DNA of 64,000 bases from Vibrio harveyi NBRC 15634 = ATCC 14126 = KCTC 12724 (GTDB lineage Bacteria > Pseudomonadota > Gammaproteobacteria > Enterobacterales > Vibrionaceae), in the NCBI RefSeq assembly GCF_001591145.1, contig NZ_BCUF01000032.1, positions 1-64,000 on the forward strand, given 5' to 3'. The translations under genes were made by a program, and so were the position numbers. Shown in pieces: positions 1-7,699 of the stretch. The notes beneath the pieces were generated by a model. The model was not told where the DNA came from and searched no databases. It saw only the letters and a list, made by a program, of their open reading frames with translations. Within the stretch, counting starts at the first letter, position 1, and each line of letters starts with the position of its first letter.

Positions 1-236
1 TTCTTATTTTTAAAGAGCTACTCTTCTTTGTGACTTACATCACTTCGGAAGAGGCGGTCATTCTAGCTAGATAATTTTCTGTGTCAAACACTTTTTGCTA
101 TTTATTTTACTTTTTAAAAGTAAAGGCAATTAATTATTTCGCTTTTCTTTCTGACCTTGCCGACTTAGCTTCGAACCCTTGTGAGCTCTGCCCTGTCGAC
201 AAGGAGGCATTATAGAGATCGCGCTCACATTGGCAA
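1..236 (-). promoter_or_regulatory. Tandem rRNA-operon promoters (P1, P2) and start of leader
   Basis: Read on the minus strand, this stretch holds two strong promoters in tandem. P1 has TTGCCA (236-231), a 16-bp spacer and a perfect TATAAT (214-209), followed by a GC-rich discriminator (GCCTCC). P2 has TTGACA (87-82), a 16-bp spacer and TAGAAT (65-60), followed by GACCGCC. A/T-rich DNA lies upstream of both, as expected for UP elements. Near the window edge the transcript would contain GCTCTTTAAAAAT, close to the rrn boxA. Two promoters about 150 bp apart plus a boxA-like leader is the classic rrn arrangement, so a 16S gene is inferred to lie just left of the window. No rRNA sequence is itself visible. 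Confidence 0.7.
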
Positions 237-331
237 GCGTTATTTTGCAAAAATTGCAAAAATAATAGTTAAACGACGACTTTTCGATCAAAGCCTTATT
301 TATCCAACTTTACCCCAAGACTGCATACAAC

Positions 332-340
332 TTATCCACA
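332..340 (+). promoter_or_regulatory. Consensus DnaA box
   Basis: TTATCCACA matches the DnaA-box consensus exactly. It lies between the cysH terminator and the rrn-type promoters. It is a single site with no cluster, so it is not an origin. It may be a chance match or a DnaA regulatory or titration site. Confidence 0.35.
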
Positions 341-380
341 GAGTTATCCTTTTTATGCTCCTTTTTCTTTCACTATATAT

Positions 381-410
381 AAAGAAAGCTGCTTTACAGC
401 AGCTTTCTTT
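381..410 (-). terminator. Terminator after cysH
   Basis: Thirteen-base inverted repeat (381-393 with 398-410) with a TTAC loop and A/T-rich flanks. It lies 36 bp beyond the cysH stop and ends the cysJIH operon. Confidence 0.8.
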
Positions 411-445
411 ATTTACCCTAAACACGGCTTTTGCCAGATTAGCAT

Positions 446-1225
446 CTAAATACCTGAGCCATCCTGCTCACTACCATCGTCTTCATGCAATCCACATTCA
501 CGCTTTAAACCAAAGAAACGAGTTTCTTCTTCCGACATGCCCGGTTCCCACTTTCTAGTAGTATGAGTGTCACCGACAGAAAGGTAACCTTGATCCCATA
601 GAGGGTGATAACTCAAACCATGCTCTTCTAGGTAGTAGTGCACATCTTTATTCGTCCAGTCAATCACAGGTAAGAATTTAAATACACCATTTTGGATCGA
701 CAAGATTGGAAGACCAGCACGAGATTGACTTTGCTCTCGACGCAGTCCTGAAAACCAAGTACCGACATTTTGCTCACGCAGAGCTCGTCGCATTGGCTCG
801 ACTTTGTTTATCTTGTTGTACTTTTCAATTCCCTCTATACCCTGTTCCCAAAGTTTTCCATAACGTGCTTCTTGCCAATTCGCACTTTCTTTAGCTTGAT
901 ACACTTTAAGGTTAAGGTTCAGTTGCGCTTTCAACTGATCGATGAATTGATATGTCTCTGCAAATAGATAGCCGGTGTCCGTTAGGATAATTGGAATATC
1001 CGGTTTTTGTTGTGTCACAAGATGGAGCATCACTGCGGCTTGGATACCGAAACTGGACGAGACAGCGAACTCCCCTTCCAAATTCTCCAATGCCCACTTT
1101 ACTCTATCTTGTGCCGAAAGCTGTTCGAGCTCGACATTGATTTGAGCAAGACGGAGGATTTGCTCCGTCTTAGTTAATGTCAGTAACTCTGTTAGCTCCG
1201 GTTTGGACGCTACAGAATCAAGCAT
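446..1225 (-). CDS. cysH: Phosphoadenylyl-sulfate (PAPS) reductase CysH
   Basis: Reduces PAPS to sulfite using thioredoxin, the step before sulfite reductase in cytoplasmic assimilatory sulfate reduction. The 259-residue protein has the family's PP-loop-like start (SSSFGIQAAVMLHL), the substrate-binding segment with TWFSGLRREQS, and the C-terminal KRECGLHE motif carrying the catalytic cysteine. The reading frame stays open upstream to 1339, but the ATG at 1225 is chosen because AGAGGG lies just upstream and the family starts at about this point. It overlaps the cysI stop by 8 bp, so it is the last gene of a translationally coupled cysJIH operon, probably under CysB control (inferred from the family). 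Confidence 0.96.
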   Translation of the reverse strand: MLDSVASKPELTELLTLTKTEQILRLAQINVELEQLSAQDRVKWALENLEGEFAVSSSFGIQAAVMLHLVTQQKPDIPIILTDTGYLFAETYQFIDQLKAQLNLNLKVYQAKESANWQEARYGKLWEQGIEGIEKYNKINKVEPMRRALREQNVGTWFSGLRREQSQSRAGLPILSIQNGVFKFLPVIDWTNKDVHYYLEEHGLSYHPLWDQGYLSVGDTHTTRKWEPGMSEEETRFFGLKRECGLHEDDGSEQDGSGI

Positions 1226-2954
1226 GGAAGTCCCTCTTTGATACGAATACTTCTTGGATAATGCCAGCTCGAATCGTGAAATCGCCAAATGCCTCGCCTT
1301 CTTCACGTTCAGCAGCCCAACGAGCCACCAGCAGATCAATCTCTTCTAAGATTTGCTTATCCGTAATGTTCTCTTTATACATCTTCGGTACACGAGTACC
1401 GCCTCGGTTACCACCTAGATGTAAGTTGTATCGACCTGGCGCTTTACCAACTAAGCCGATTTCTGCCAGCATTGCTCGCCCACAACCATTTGGACACCCT
1501 GTTACACGAAGAATGATATTGTCTTCTTCAGGCAGACCATGCTTTTCTAGAATATCTTCTACATCGGTTACAAATTGAGGAAGGAAGCGCTCTGCTTCTG
1601 CCATGGCTAATGGACACGTTGGAAACGCCACACACGCCATCGAGTTCTTACGTTGTTCACTTACGCCGTCATCCATCAAACCATGTTCACGAGCAATCTT
1701 CTCGATCTTCGCTTTTTGGCTTTTTGGTACACCAGCAACAATCAGGTTTTGGTTTGCAGTCATACGAAAATCGCCTTTATGGATTTTGGCAATTTCAGCA
1801 ACACCCGTTTTAAGTGGTTTACCTGGGAAATCTAATAGACGACCATTTTCAATGAAGAGTGCTAGGTGATGCTTACCATCGATACCTTCAACCCATCCGA
1901 TACGGTCACCACGTTCCGTGAATTCGTAAGGACGGCTTTGCTCAAACTTAACACCGGCACGTTTTTCTACTTCCGCTTTAAACACATCACTACCGACACG
2001 ATCTAATGTGTATTTGGTTTTTGCATTCTTACGGTTAGAACGGTTACCCCAATCACGTTGAGTTGTTACTACAGCAGCAGCAACATCAAGCGTCTTCTCT
2101 AATGGAATAAAACCAAAGTCATCCGCTCTACGTGGATAAGTTGATGTATCGCCATGTGTCATCGCTAGACCACCACCAACAAGCACGTTAAAACCAACCA
2201 GCTTACCGTTATCTGCAATCGCTACGAAGTTAAGATCGTTAGCGTGTACGTCTACGTCATTTTGCGGTGGGATAACCACTGTGGTTTTAAACTTACGTGG
2301 TAGATAGTTCTTACCTAGAATCGGTTCGTCTTCTTCCGTGCTTTCTACTTTTTCACCGTCCAACCAAATCTCGGCATAAGCGCGCGTCTTTGGTAATAGA
2401 TGCTCGCTGATCTTCTTCGCCCATTCGTAAGCTTCTTGGTGTAGCTCCGACTCCACTGGGTTAGTGGTACACAATACGTTACGGTTAACGTCACCCGCAG
2501 TTGCAATCGAATCAATACCAATGCTGTTTAGCGTTTGGTGCATCAACTTGATATTTGGTTTTAGCACGCCATGGAACTGGAACGTTTGACGAGTAGTAAG
2601 ACGAATACTTCCATATAAAGAGTGCTCGGTTGCAAACTTGTCGATCGCTAGCCATTGCTTTGGTGTAATGATGCCACCCGGCATACGAGCACGAAGCATG
2701 ACATTATGCAGCGGCTCCAACTTTTGTTTAGCACGCTCGTTACGGATATCACGGTCATCTTGCTGGTACATTCCGTGAAAACGAATCAATTGGAAGTTGT
2801 CTGCAGTAAAACCGCCAGTAATACGGTCTTGCAGATCTTGTTCAATCGTTCCACGCAGTAAATTACTTTCTCTTTTAAGGCGCTCATTATCCGAGAGTGG
2901 ACCAAGCACCTCACCTAATACTTCTTGGCTGTTTGATTGTTGATTCGCGCTCAT
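1218..2954 (-). CDS. cysI: Sulfite reductase (NADPH) hemoprotein beta subunit CysI
   Basis: Haem-binding catalytic subunit of assimilatory sulfite reductase, which carries out six-electron reduction of sulfite to sulfide in the cytoplasm. At 578 residues it is normal length. The two half-domains are visible, as are the siroheme/4Fe-4S cysteines: CVAFPTCPLAMAEAE at about residues 440-455 and VTGCPNGCGR at about 484-494. It also has the RLTTRQTFQFHGV substrate-site segment near residue 120. The start overlaps the cysJ stop (TAATG) and the stop overlaps the start of cysH. The CysJ flavoprotein partner is encoded immediately upstream. Confidence 0.97.
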   Translation of the reverse strand: MSANQQSNSQEVLGEVLGPLSDNERLKRESNLLRGTIEQDLQDRITGGFTADNFQLIRFHGMYQQDDRDIRNERAKQKLEPLHNVMLRARMPGGIITPKQWLAIDKFATEHSLYGSIRLTTRQTFQFHGVLKPNIKLMHQTLNSIGIDSIATAGDVNRNVLCTTNPVESELHQEAYEWAKKISEHLLPKTRAYAEIWLDGEKVESTEEDEPILGKNYLPRKFKTTVVIPPQNDVDVHANDLNFVAIADNGKLVGFNVLVGGGLAMTHGDTSTYPRRADDFGFIPLEKTLDVAAAVVTTQRDWGNRSNRKNAKTKYTLDRVGSDVFKAEVEKRAGVKFEQSRPYEFTERGDRIGWVEGIDGKHHLALFIENGRLLDFPGKPLKTGVAEIAKIHKGDFRMTANQNLIVAGVPKSQKAKIEKIAREHGLMDDGVSEQRKNSMACVAFPTCPLAMAEAERFLPQFVTDVEDILEKHGLPEEDNIILRVTGCPNGCGRAMLAEIGLVGKAPGRYNLHLGGNRGGTRVPKMYKENITDKQILEEIDLLVARWAAEREEGEAFGDFTIRAGIIQEVFVSKRDFHA

Positions 2955-4828
2955 TAGTACACATCCCTTTGGTAACGTTTCGCTTTACGTAGATCGTTGA
3001 TAAATGCTTCGGCTTCTTCACGAGATAGCTTGCCTTGTTGCTCGGCTACAAATACCAGCGAATCGTGAACATCTTTTGCCATACGAGTGGCATCACCACA
3101 TACATAGATGTAGGCTCCATCTTGAATCCATTGCCACACTTGTTCAGCGTTTTCTAAGATGCGATGTTGAACATAAACCTTCTCTGCTTGGTCACGACTA
3201 AACGCAACATCAAGGCGAGTCAGCAAACCTGACTTGAGGTACTTCTGCCATTCAACTTGGTAAAGGAAATCTTGAGTAAAGGTACGGTCACCAAAGAACA
3301 ACCAGTTCTTGCCTTCAGCGTCACGGTTATCACGCTCCTGAATAAAGCTACGGAAAGGCGCAATACCGGTACCAGGACCAACCATGATGATTGGTGTGTT
3401 GTCATCTTGTGGCAGTTTGAAGTTATTGTTGTGCTCAACAAACACTTTCACTTCACCGCCTTCTTCTAGACGTTGAGCGAGGAAACTTGATGCTCCGCCA
3501 TAGCGCTTTTCATCACCTTTGTCGTATTCAACCAAGCCTACGGTAAGGTGAACTTCTTCATCGACTTCCGTTTGACTCGAAGCGATAGAATATAGACGAG
3601 GTGTCAATCGACGAAGTAAACCAACTAATTCTTCTGCACTTAACTTGGTCTTCTTCTCTGCAAGTACATCTACCACTTGGGTATTTGCAGCGTACTCACG
3701 AAGCTTGTCTTTATCTTCCACTAGCTTTTGTAGTTTCTTACTACCAGATAGCTCTGCGAATTTAGTGACAAACTGAGGGTTTGATGCGGTGATTTCGTAC
3801 TTGCTAACCAATGCACTGTGAATAGAAAGGCTTTCGCCATCGACTTCAACACTTTCTACACCGGATAGACCAGCCTTCGCTAAGATAGCGTTGGCTAATT
3901 CTGAACTATTGTCGAACCAAACACCTAGCGCATCACCTGGCTGATAGGTCAAACCCGACTCTTCGAGATCAATCTCTACATGGCGAACGTCTTTACCTGA
4001 ATCACGACCTGTGATTTTCTGGCTTGTCAGTAACGTTGCGGTATATGGATTTTGCTTGTTATAAGCAGAATGTCCTGGAGCAGCTTGACCAACAGGCAGT
4101 TGGACTACTTCTGCTTCATTGCCTGAAGAAAGGGCTTCTTTTACTTGTTCAAGCGCTTGCTTACGCCATTCAGCGGCCGGCGCTTCATAATCCACATCAC
4201 AATCAATGCGATCGATGAAGGCAGTTGCGCCTAACTTAGACAAGTAAGTATCGAAGTCTTTGCCCGTTTGGCAGAAGAACTCATAACTAGAATCGCCCAG
4301 TGCGATCACGGCGTATTGTAGATTTGGTAACTTGGGTGCTTTTTTAGATTGAAGGAACTCATGCAGTTCAATGGCATTATCTGGCGCTTCGCCTTCACCA
4401 TTGGTCGACGCCACGATGATCACGTGAGTCTCTTTTGCTAAGTTCTTGCCTTTGTAATCGCTAGCATCAAACAGCTCTACAGCAATGCCTTCTGCTTTGG
4501 CTTCTTGCTCTAGCGCTTCAGCAACGCCTTTCGCATTACCAGTCTGAGAAGCAAAAATGATGCTTAGCTTACCTGCTGGTTTTGCAGCAACAGAAGCAGC
4601 AGCCTGTGCGATTGGTGTTGCAGCCGCTGCACTTGGTTGGTTTTGAGCGAGTCCCCAGAAGTAACCGCTGACCCATGCAAGTTGCTGTGAAGACAACTCT
4701 GAGACAGTTTGCTGGAGTGAGTTAAATTGCTGGTCATTTAGTGGGCTTGCGATTGGTGGATTAGCACCCTGCCCATTATTATCTTCCGACACTTTCTTGT
4801 GAGAATATTCATTCTGTTGAAAAGACAT
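2954..4828 (-). CDS. cysJ: Sulfite reductase (NADPH) flavoprotein alpha subunit CysJ
   Basis: Passes electrons from NADPH through FAD and FMN to CysI. Domains in order: an N-terminal low-complexity segment, a flavodoxin/FMN domain (IIFASQTGNAKGVAEAL, about residues 87-225), an FAD-binding ferredoxin-reductase domain with RLYSIASS (about 250-460), and an NADPH domain with GPGTGIAPFR and a C-terminal aromatic (ending DVY). The ATG at 4828 gives 624 residues and follows AGGGAT; an in-frame ATG 21 bp upstream is possible but has poorer ribosome-binding support. It is the first gene of cysJIH. The promoter must lie in 4829-4945; no clear CysB site was recognised. Confidence 0.96.
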   Translation of the reverse strand: MSFQQNEYSHKKVSEDNNGQGANPPIASPLNDQQFNSLQQTVSELSSQQLAWVSGYFWGLAQNQPSAAAATPIAQAAASVAAKPAGKLSIIFASQTGNAKGVAEALEQEAKAEGIAVELFDASDYKGKNLAKETHVIIVASTNGEGEAPDNAIELHEFLQSKKAPKLPNLQYAVIALGDSSYEFFCQTGKDFDTYLSKLGATAFIDRIDCDVDYEAPAAEWRKQALEQVKEALSSGNEAEVVQLPVGQAAPGHSAYNKQNPYTATLLTSQKITGRDSGKDVRHVEIDLEESGLTYQPGDALGVWFDNSSELANAILAKAGLSGVESVEVDGESLSIHSALVSKYEITASNPQFVTKFAELSGSKKLQKLVEDKDKLREYAANTQVVDVLAEKKTKLSAEELVGLLRRLTPRLYSIASSQTEVDEEVHLTVGLVEYDKGDEKRYGGASSFLAQRLEEGGEVKVFVEHNNNFKLPQDDNTPIIMVGPGTGIAPFRSFIQERDNRDAEGKNWLFFGDRTFTQDFLYQVEWQKYLKSGLLTRLDVAFSRDQAEKVYVQHRILENAEQVWQWIQDGAYIYVCGDATRMAKDVHDSLVFVAEQQGKLSREEAEAFINDLRKAKRYQRDVY

Positions 4829-4945
4829 TGTCACGACATCCCTATTCATTGCGTGACGATAGATTAACCACTCTCTCTAATAACAAGAAAGAATAGAAGA
4901 GAATGTTTTATAACTTTTTGGAAGTAAGAACGCTGAGCTTAGTGC

Positions 4946-5176
4946 TCAACGATCCTCAATACGAACTTGTTGAAAGCCAACCGCCAACGCCGATTTTGAT
5001 GCCGTATCAAGATCATCATATAGGCACTCTTCCCCATGACTGTCTGTGAGGCAAACAAACCCACCACGGGCATGGCGAAACTCGACAACCCATCCTCCCT
5101 CTTGAATTGAAGGCTCTATAATGGCTTCGACTAGCTGGTTGTCACGAAATAGATGTCGTAATTCGTTTATTGTCAT
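4946..5176 (-). CDS. Conserved small protein of unknown function (76 aa)
   Basis: A compact, acidic, probably cytoplasmic protein with no signal peptide or membrane segment. The N-terminal half looks alpha-helical (ELRHLFRDNQLVEAII) and is followed by a beta-rich part (GGWVVEFRHARGGFVCLTD) and a C-terminal helix. The pattern resembles short conserved proteins seen in other vibrios, some with misleading plasmid-partition or kinase names. No catalytic motif is visible and no function can be assigned. It lies about 100 bp from cysJ on the same strand but ends before the operon, so it is probably transcribed separately. Confidence 0.7.
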   Translation of the reverse strand: MTINELRHLFRDNQLVEAIIEPSIQEGGWVVEFRHARGGFVCLTDSHGEECLYDDLDTASKSALAVGFQQVRIEDR

Positions 5177-5276
5177 CGCAATCCCTGCTCCAACTTTTAT
5201 ACATTGCTCCTAGATAAGCATGGTAGAAGAGTGAAACTTGGGCGAGAAATTCGATTTAATATAATGAAGTGATATA

Positions 5277-5306
5277 AAAAAACGCCGCTTATAAAGCGAC
5301 GTTTTA
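5277..5306 (-). terminator. Terminator after the OMP gene
   Basis: Read on the minus strand: AACGTCGCTTT-ATA-AGCGGCGTT followed by a run of T. The stem lies 20 bp after the stop of the outer-membrane protein gene at 5327. Confidence 0.8.
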
Positions 5307-5326
5307 AAGGATTTGATGTTATGTAG

Positions 5327-5992
5327 TTAGAAAGAGTATTGAGCACCAACGAAGAAGCCGTCTGCAAAGATAAACTCTTTACCTAGGCTCGATAAAAACT
5401 CCTCTGACTCTAAATCAATCACACGGTAACCACCACGGAAAGTGAGTTGAGACTCTTGAAAAGGAATTCGATACTGAACACCAGCCATTAGATCAGTACT
5501 CTTGATACCTTTGTTATCACCAAAGTTCATCTCACCAATTACATCAAAGTTTGTATTTGGCACAGTGATTTCTGCGTAGCCATACCAAGCCCAAATCAGC
5601 TCATCAAAATCTTCCGTACGAGCATTAGTGCCTGCGTCTACGTATTTTGTATCACTCAAGTTACTAAAAGTAAGACCCGCATCGAAGTGCATCAGGTCGT
5701 GTTCAAGAATTTGGTAGTAAAGAGTAAGGTCGAGCTTCTCAAAACCCATGTAATCCGCATCAACACTTGAGTAACGAAGGCGCGCATTCGGTACGTATTT
5801 CACGTCATGCTCAATCGCAGCGTAGAAAGACCCCGTTGTGTCGCTATCTCTTCTTACTTCATTCACTTTGGTATCCGCTACCCAAACTTCCCCACCAACC
5901 GTCGTAGTGAAAGAAGACTCTTGTTCTGCGAAACAAGGGTAAGACGCAGCCAACGATAGTGTCGCTAAAGCGATGGTCGCTTTATATGTCAT
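5327..5992 (-). CDS. Outer-membrane beta-barrel protein, TIGR04219-like
   Basis: 221 residues. A signal peptide runs to about residue 22 (a hydrophobic ALATLSLAAS stretch, then PCFAEQ). It is followed by alternating amphipathic beta strands and a C-terminal phenylalanine (GAQYSF), the usual Bam recognition signature. The spacing of strands and the GGEVWVADTKVN start resemble the TIGR04219 family of small outer-membrane proteins. A transport or structural role is unknown. It stands alone, with its own terminator and no operon partner. Confidence 0.75.
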   Translation of the reverse strand: MTYKATIALATLSLAASYPCFAEQESSFTTTVGGEVWVADTKVNEVRRDSDTTGSFYAAIEHDVKYVPNARLRYSSVDADYMGFEKLDLTLYYQILEHDLMHFDAGLTFSNLSDTKYVDAGTNARTEDFDELIWAWYGYAEITVPNTNFDVIGEMNFGDNKGIKSTDLMAGVQYRIPFQESQLTFRGGYRVIDLESEEFLSSLGKEFIFADGFFVGAQYSF

Positions 5993-6092
5993 GTAATTTT
6001 TACTCCGAGATAGCTGATTTCAACATTAAGGGGCATGTGAGAAATACTAACATACTCTCACAGCCCACCATCAACTAAATCTCTACTATCCG

Positions 6093-6308
6093 TTACTTAT
6101 AACGAGGCTGGGCAACGAAGTTTTTAAAAAACCATATACCTAGTGCAATGACTATCAACCAAGGCAATAGTTTTAGTACAGCGCCTACCATACCCAATAA
6201 GAACATCACAACCAATGCGATACCTGTTGCGGCAAATACCGTTACCATAGTAATACCGGTTACTAATAGGGTTGCTGTGAAAACTAAAATAAAGATCAGC
6301 TCCAACAT
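6093..6308 (-). CDS. pspG: Phage-shock protein G (envelope stress response)
   Basis: 71-residue inner-membrane protein with two hydrophobic helices (about residues 3-45 and 48-62) and a short basic tail. The start MLELIFIL and the later KLLPWL match PspG of enterobacteria. A GTG two codons upstream is in frame, but the ATG at 6308 is chosen because AAGGAGA lies eight bases before it. PspG is an effector of the Psp response to loss of membrane integrity, expressed with PspF and sigma-54. A correctly spaced sigma-54 promoter lies 33-48 bp upstream, which supports the identification. Confidence 0.88.
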   Translation of the reverse strand: MLELIFILVFTATLLVTGITMVTVFAATGIALVVMFLLGMVGAVLKLLPWLIVIALGIWFFKNFVAQPRYK

Positions 6309-6340
6309 AATCACTTCTCCTTTGTTTTAGTTTTACTAGA

Positions 6341-6356
6341 GCAGGTTCCATACCAA
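6341..6356 (-). promoter_or_regulatory. Sigma-54 (-24/-12) promoter of pspG
   Basis: On the minus strand TTGGTATGGAACCTGC has GG and GC separated by exactly 10 bases, as required for RpoN promoters. The predicted start near 6330 gives a leader of about 20 bases containing the AAGGAGA ribosome site. In enterobacteria pspG is a known PspF/sigma-54 target. No PspF site was identified. Confidence 0.75.
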
Positions 6357-6397
6357 CTTATAAATATATATCTAATACCATGATCTATAAGTAAAAA

Positions 6398-6434
6398 TAA
6401 AGCCAGAGGCATTTCTGCACTCTGGCTTTGTTAT
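6398..6434 (-). terminator. Terminator after dusA
   Basis: Inverted repeat AAGCCAGAG/CTCTGGCTT with A/T-rich flanks on both sides, 38 bp after the dusA stop. It separates dusA from pspG. Confidence 0.75.
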
Positions 6435-6471
6435 TTATCAGTTGGTAAATTTCACCAACCACTGGTGAAAT

Positions 6472-7452
6472 TTACACGTTCAATTCTTTTGGAATCTTCG
6501 CCAGTGCATCTTGCAGCACTTCTAGACCTGAACCCGGTTTGTGCGCGTTTTCACTGATGTGACGACGCCATTGACGAGCACCAGGCATGTTTTGGAACAG
6601 ACCCAACATATGACGCGAGATATGACCAAGGTAAGCACCTTTTGCCAATTGCGCTTCAATATACGGGAACATCTCTTCAACGATTTCGCTGCGCTTTTTC
6701 ACTGGTGCATTTGAACCAAACAGCTCTTGGTCAACAGATGCTAGCAAGTAAGGGCTTTGGTAAGCCTCACGACCAATCATCACACCATCTAGGTGTTGTA
6801 GATGCTCTTTCGCTTCTTCTAAAGATTTCACGCCACCGTTAATCGCAATCGTTAGGTGTGAGAAGTCCTTCTTCAATTGGTAAGCGCGTGGGTAATCCAA
6901 TGGTGGGATCTCACGGTTCTCTTTCGGGCTTAGACCACTTAACCATGCTTTACGTGCGTGGATAGTGAACTGCTCACAGCCGCCCTTCTCAGAAACAATA
7001 GACACGAAATCCGTTAGGAATTCATAAGAATCTTGGTCATCGATGCCGATACGTGTTTTCACAGTAACAGGCACGTCTACCACATCTTTCATCGCGGCTA
7101 CGCAGTCTGCGACCAACTGCGGCTCTGCCATTAGGCATGCACCAAATCGACCATTTTGAACGCGATCCGATGGACAACCAACGTTTAGGTTAATCTCATC
7201 GTAGCCACGCTCTTGCGCAAGCTTGGCACACGTTGCCAAATCTGTTGGGTTTGAGCCACCAAGCTGAAGGGCTAACGGATGCTCTTCCTCGTTATAAGCC
7301 AGGAAATCCCCTTTTCCATGAATGATCGCGCCTGTAGTCACCATTTCGGTGTACAGCAGGGTTTCTTTGGTCATTAAGCGATGGAAGTAGCGACAATGAC
7401 GATCCGTCCAATCGAGCATGGGAGCGACAGAGAGTCTAGATGATGGGTACAT
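6472..7452 (-). CDS. dusA: tRNA-dihydrouridine(20/20a) synthase DusA
   Basis: FMN enzyme reducing U20/U20a in the tRNA D-loop. 326 residues with the TIM-barrel start SVAPMLDWTDRHCRYF, the catalytic-cysteine region NVGCPSDRVQNGRFGACLM, the substrate site IHARKAWL, and INGGVKS and MIGREAYQ for FMN phosphate. The frame stays open to 7581, but the ATG at 7452 follows AAAGGAG and matches family length. The first about 15 codons and the promoter are supplied by the integrated element: the sequence from 7407 rightward duplicates imperfectly at 21409-21439, where the displaced original start remains. The gene is therefore intact but hybrid. Confidence 0.95.
   Translation of the reverse strand: MYPSSRLSVAPMLDWTDRHCRYFHRLMTKETLLYTEMVTTGAIIHGKGDFLAYNEEEHPLALQLGGSNPTDLATCAKLAQERGYDEINLNVGCPSDRVQNGRFGACLMAEPQLVADCVAAMKDVVDVPVTVKTRIGIDDQDSYEFLTDFVSIVSEKGGCEQFTIHARKAWLSGLSPKENREIPPLDYPRAYQLKKDFSHLTIAINGGVKSLEEAKEHLQHLDGVMIGREAYQSPYLLASVDQELFGSNAPVKKRSEIVEEMFPYIEAQLAKGAYLGHISRHMLGLFQNMPGARQWRRHISENAHKPGSGLEVLQDALAKIPKELNV
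7407..7437. repeat. attL: dusA-proximal attachment site
   Basis: Left copy of the 31-bp att repeat inside dusA codons RLSVAPMLDW. Identical blocks are TCCAATC (7407-7413) and ACAGAGAG (7427-7434). Similarity to the right copy stops at 7407 on the dusA-body side, so the crossover probably lies within or just beside TCCAATC. Confidence 0.85.
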
Positions 7453-7499
7453 TTTACAATACTCCTTTAGTATCAGCATCTTAAGGCAAATACCACAAA

Positions 7500-7587
7500 G
7501 GGGCATTGCAACATTATCTGTCTCATTTGAGCTTATTTTAGCACCGAGGGACAGATAGGGGACAAAACAGGGGACATGCAATGCCCC
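7500..7587. repeat. Inverted repeat and direct repeats next to attL
   Basis: A perfect 11-bp inverted repeat, GGGGCATTGCA (7500-7510) and TGCAATGCCCC (7577-7587), brackets direct repeats AGGGACA (7547-7553), AGGGGACA (7557-7564) and AGGGGACA (7569-7576). A related AGGGGACG occurs near the other end (21280-21287). Position beside attL and helical-turn spacing suggest recombinase arm-type sites. This is inference. The same region must also contain the new dusA promoter. Confidence 0.45.
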
Positions 7588-7699
7588 CTAAAAATACCAT
7601 TAAAGGCGGCGGATTATAGCTATCTACGGACATAGCTTCAATGCTGCTGAGCAAAAGTAAATCACCTCTAAAGCAATCTATCCAACGCTAGAGGTAAAC

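Noticed and set aside
332..340. Chromosomal replication origin
   Set aside because: Only one DnaA box, no AT-rich unwinding element with box cluster, and no dnaA, gidA or parAB genes nearby.
181..558. 125-codon open frame on the plus strand
   Set aside because: It crosses an rrn-type promoter, a terminator and the cysH 3' end, has no ribosome site and no recognisable protein features.
7453..7581. Longer N-terminus for dusA (start at 7581)
   Set aside because: The added residues come from island DNA with repeats, and the ATG at 7452 has a good ribosome site and family length.
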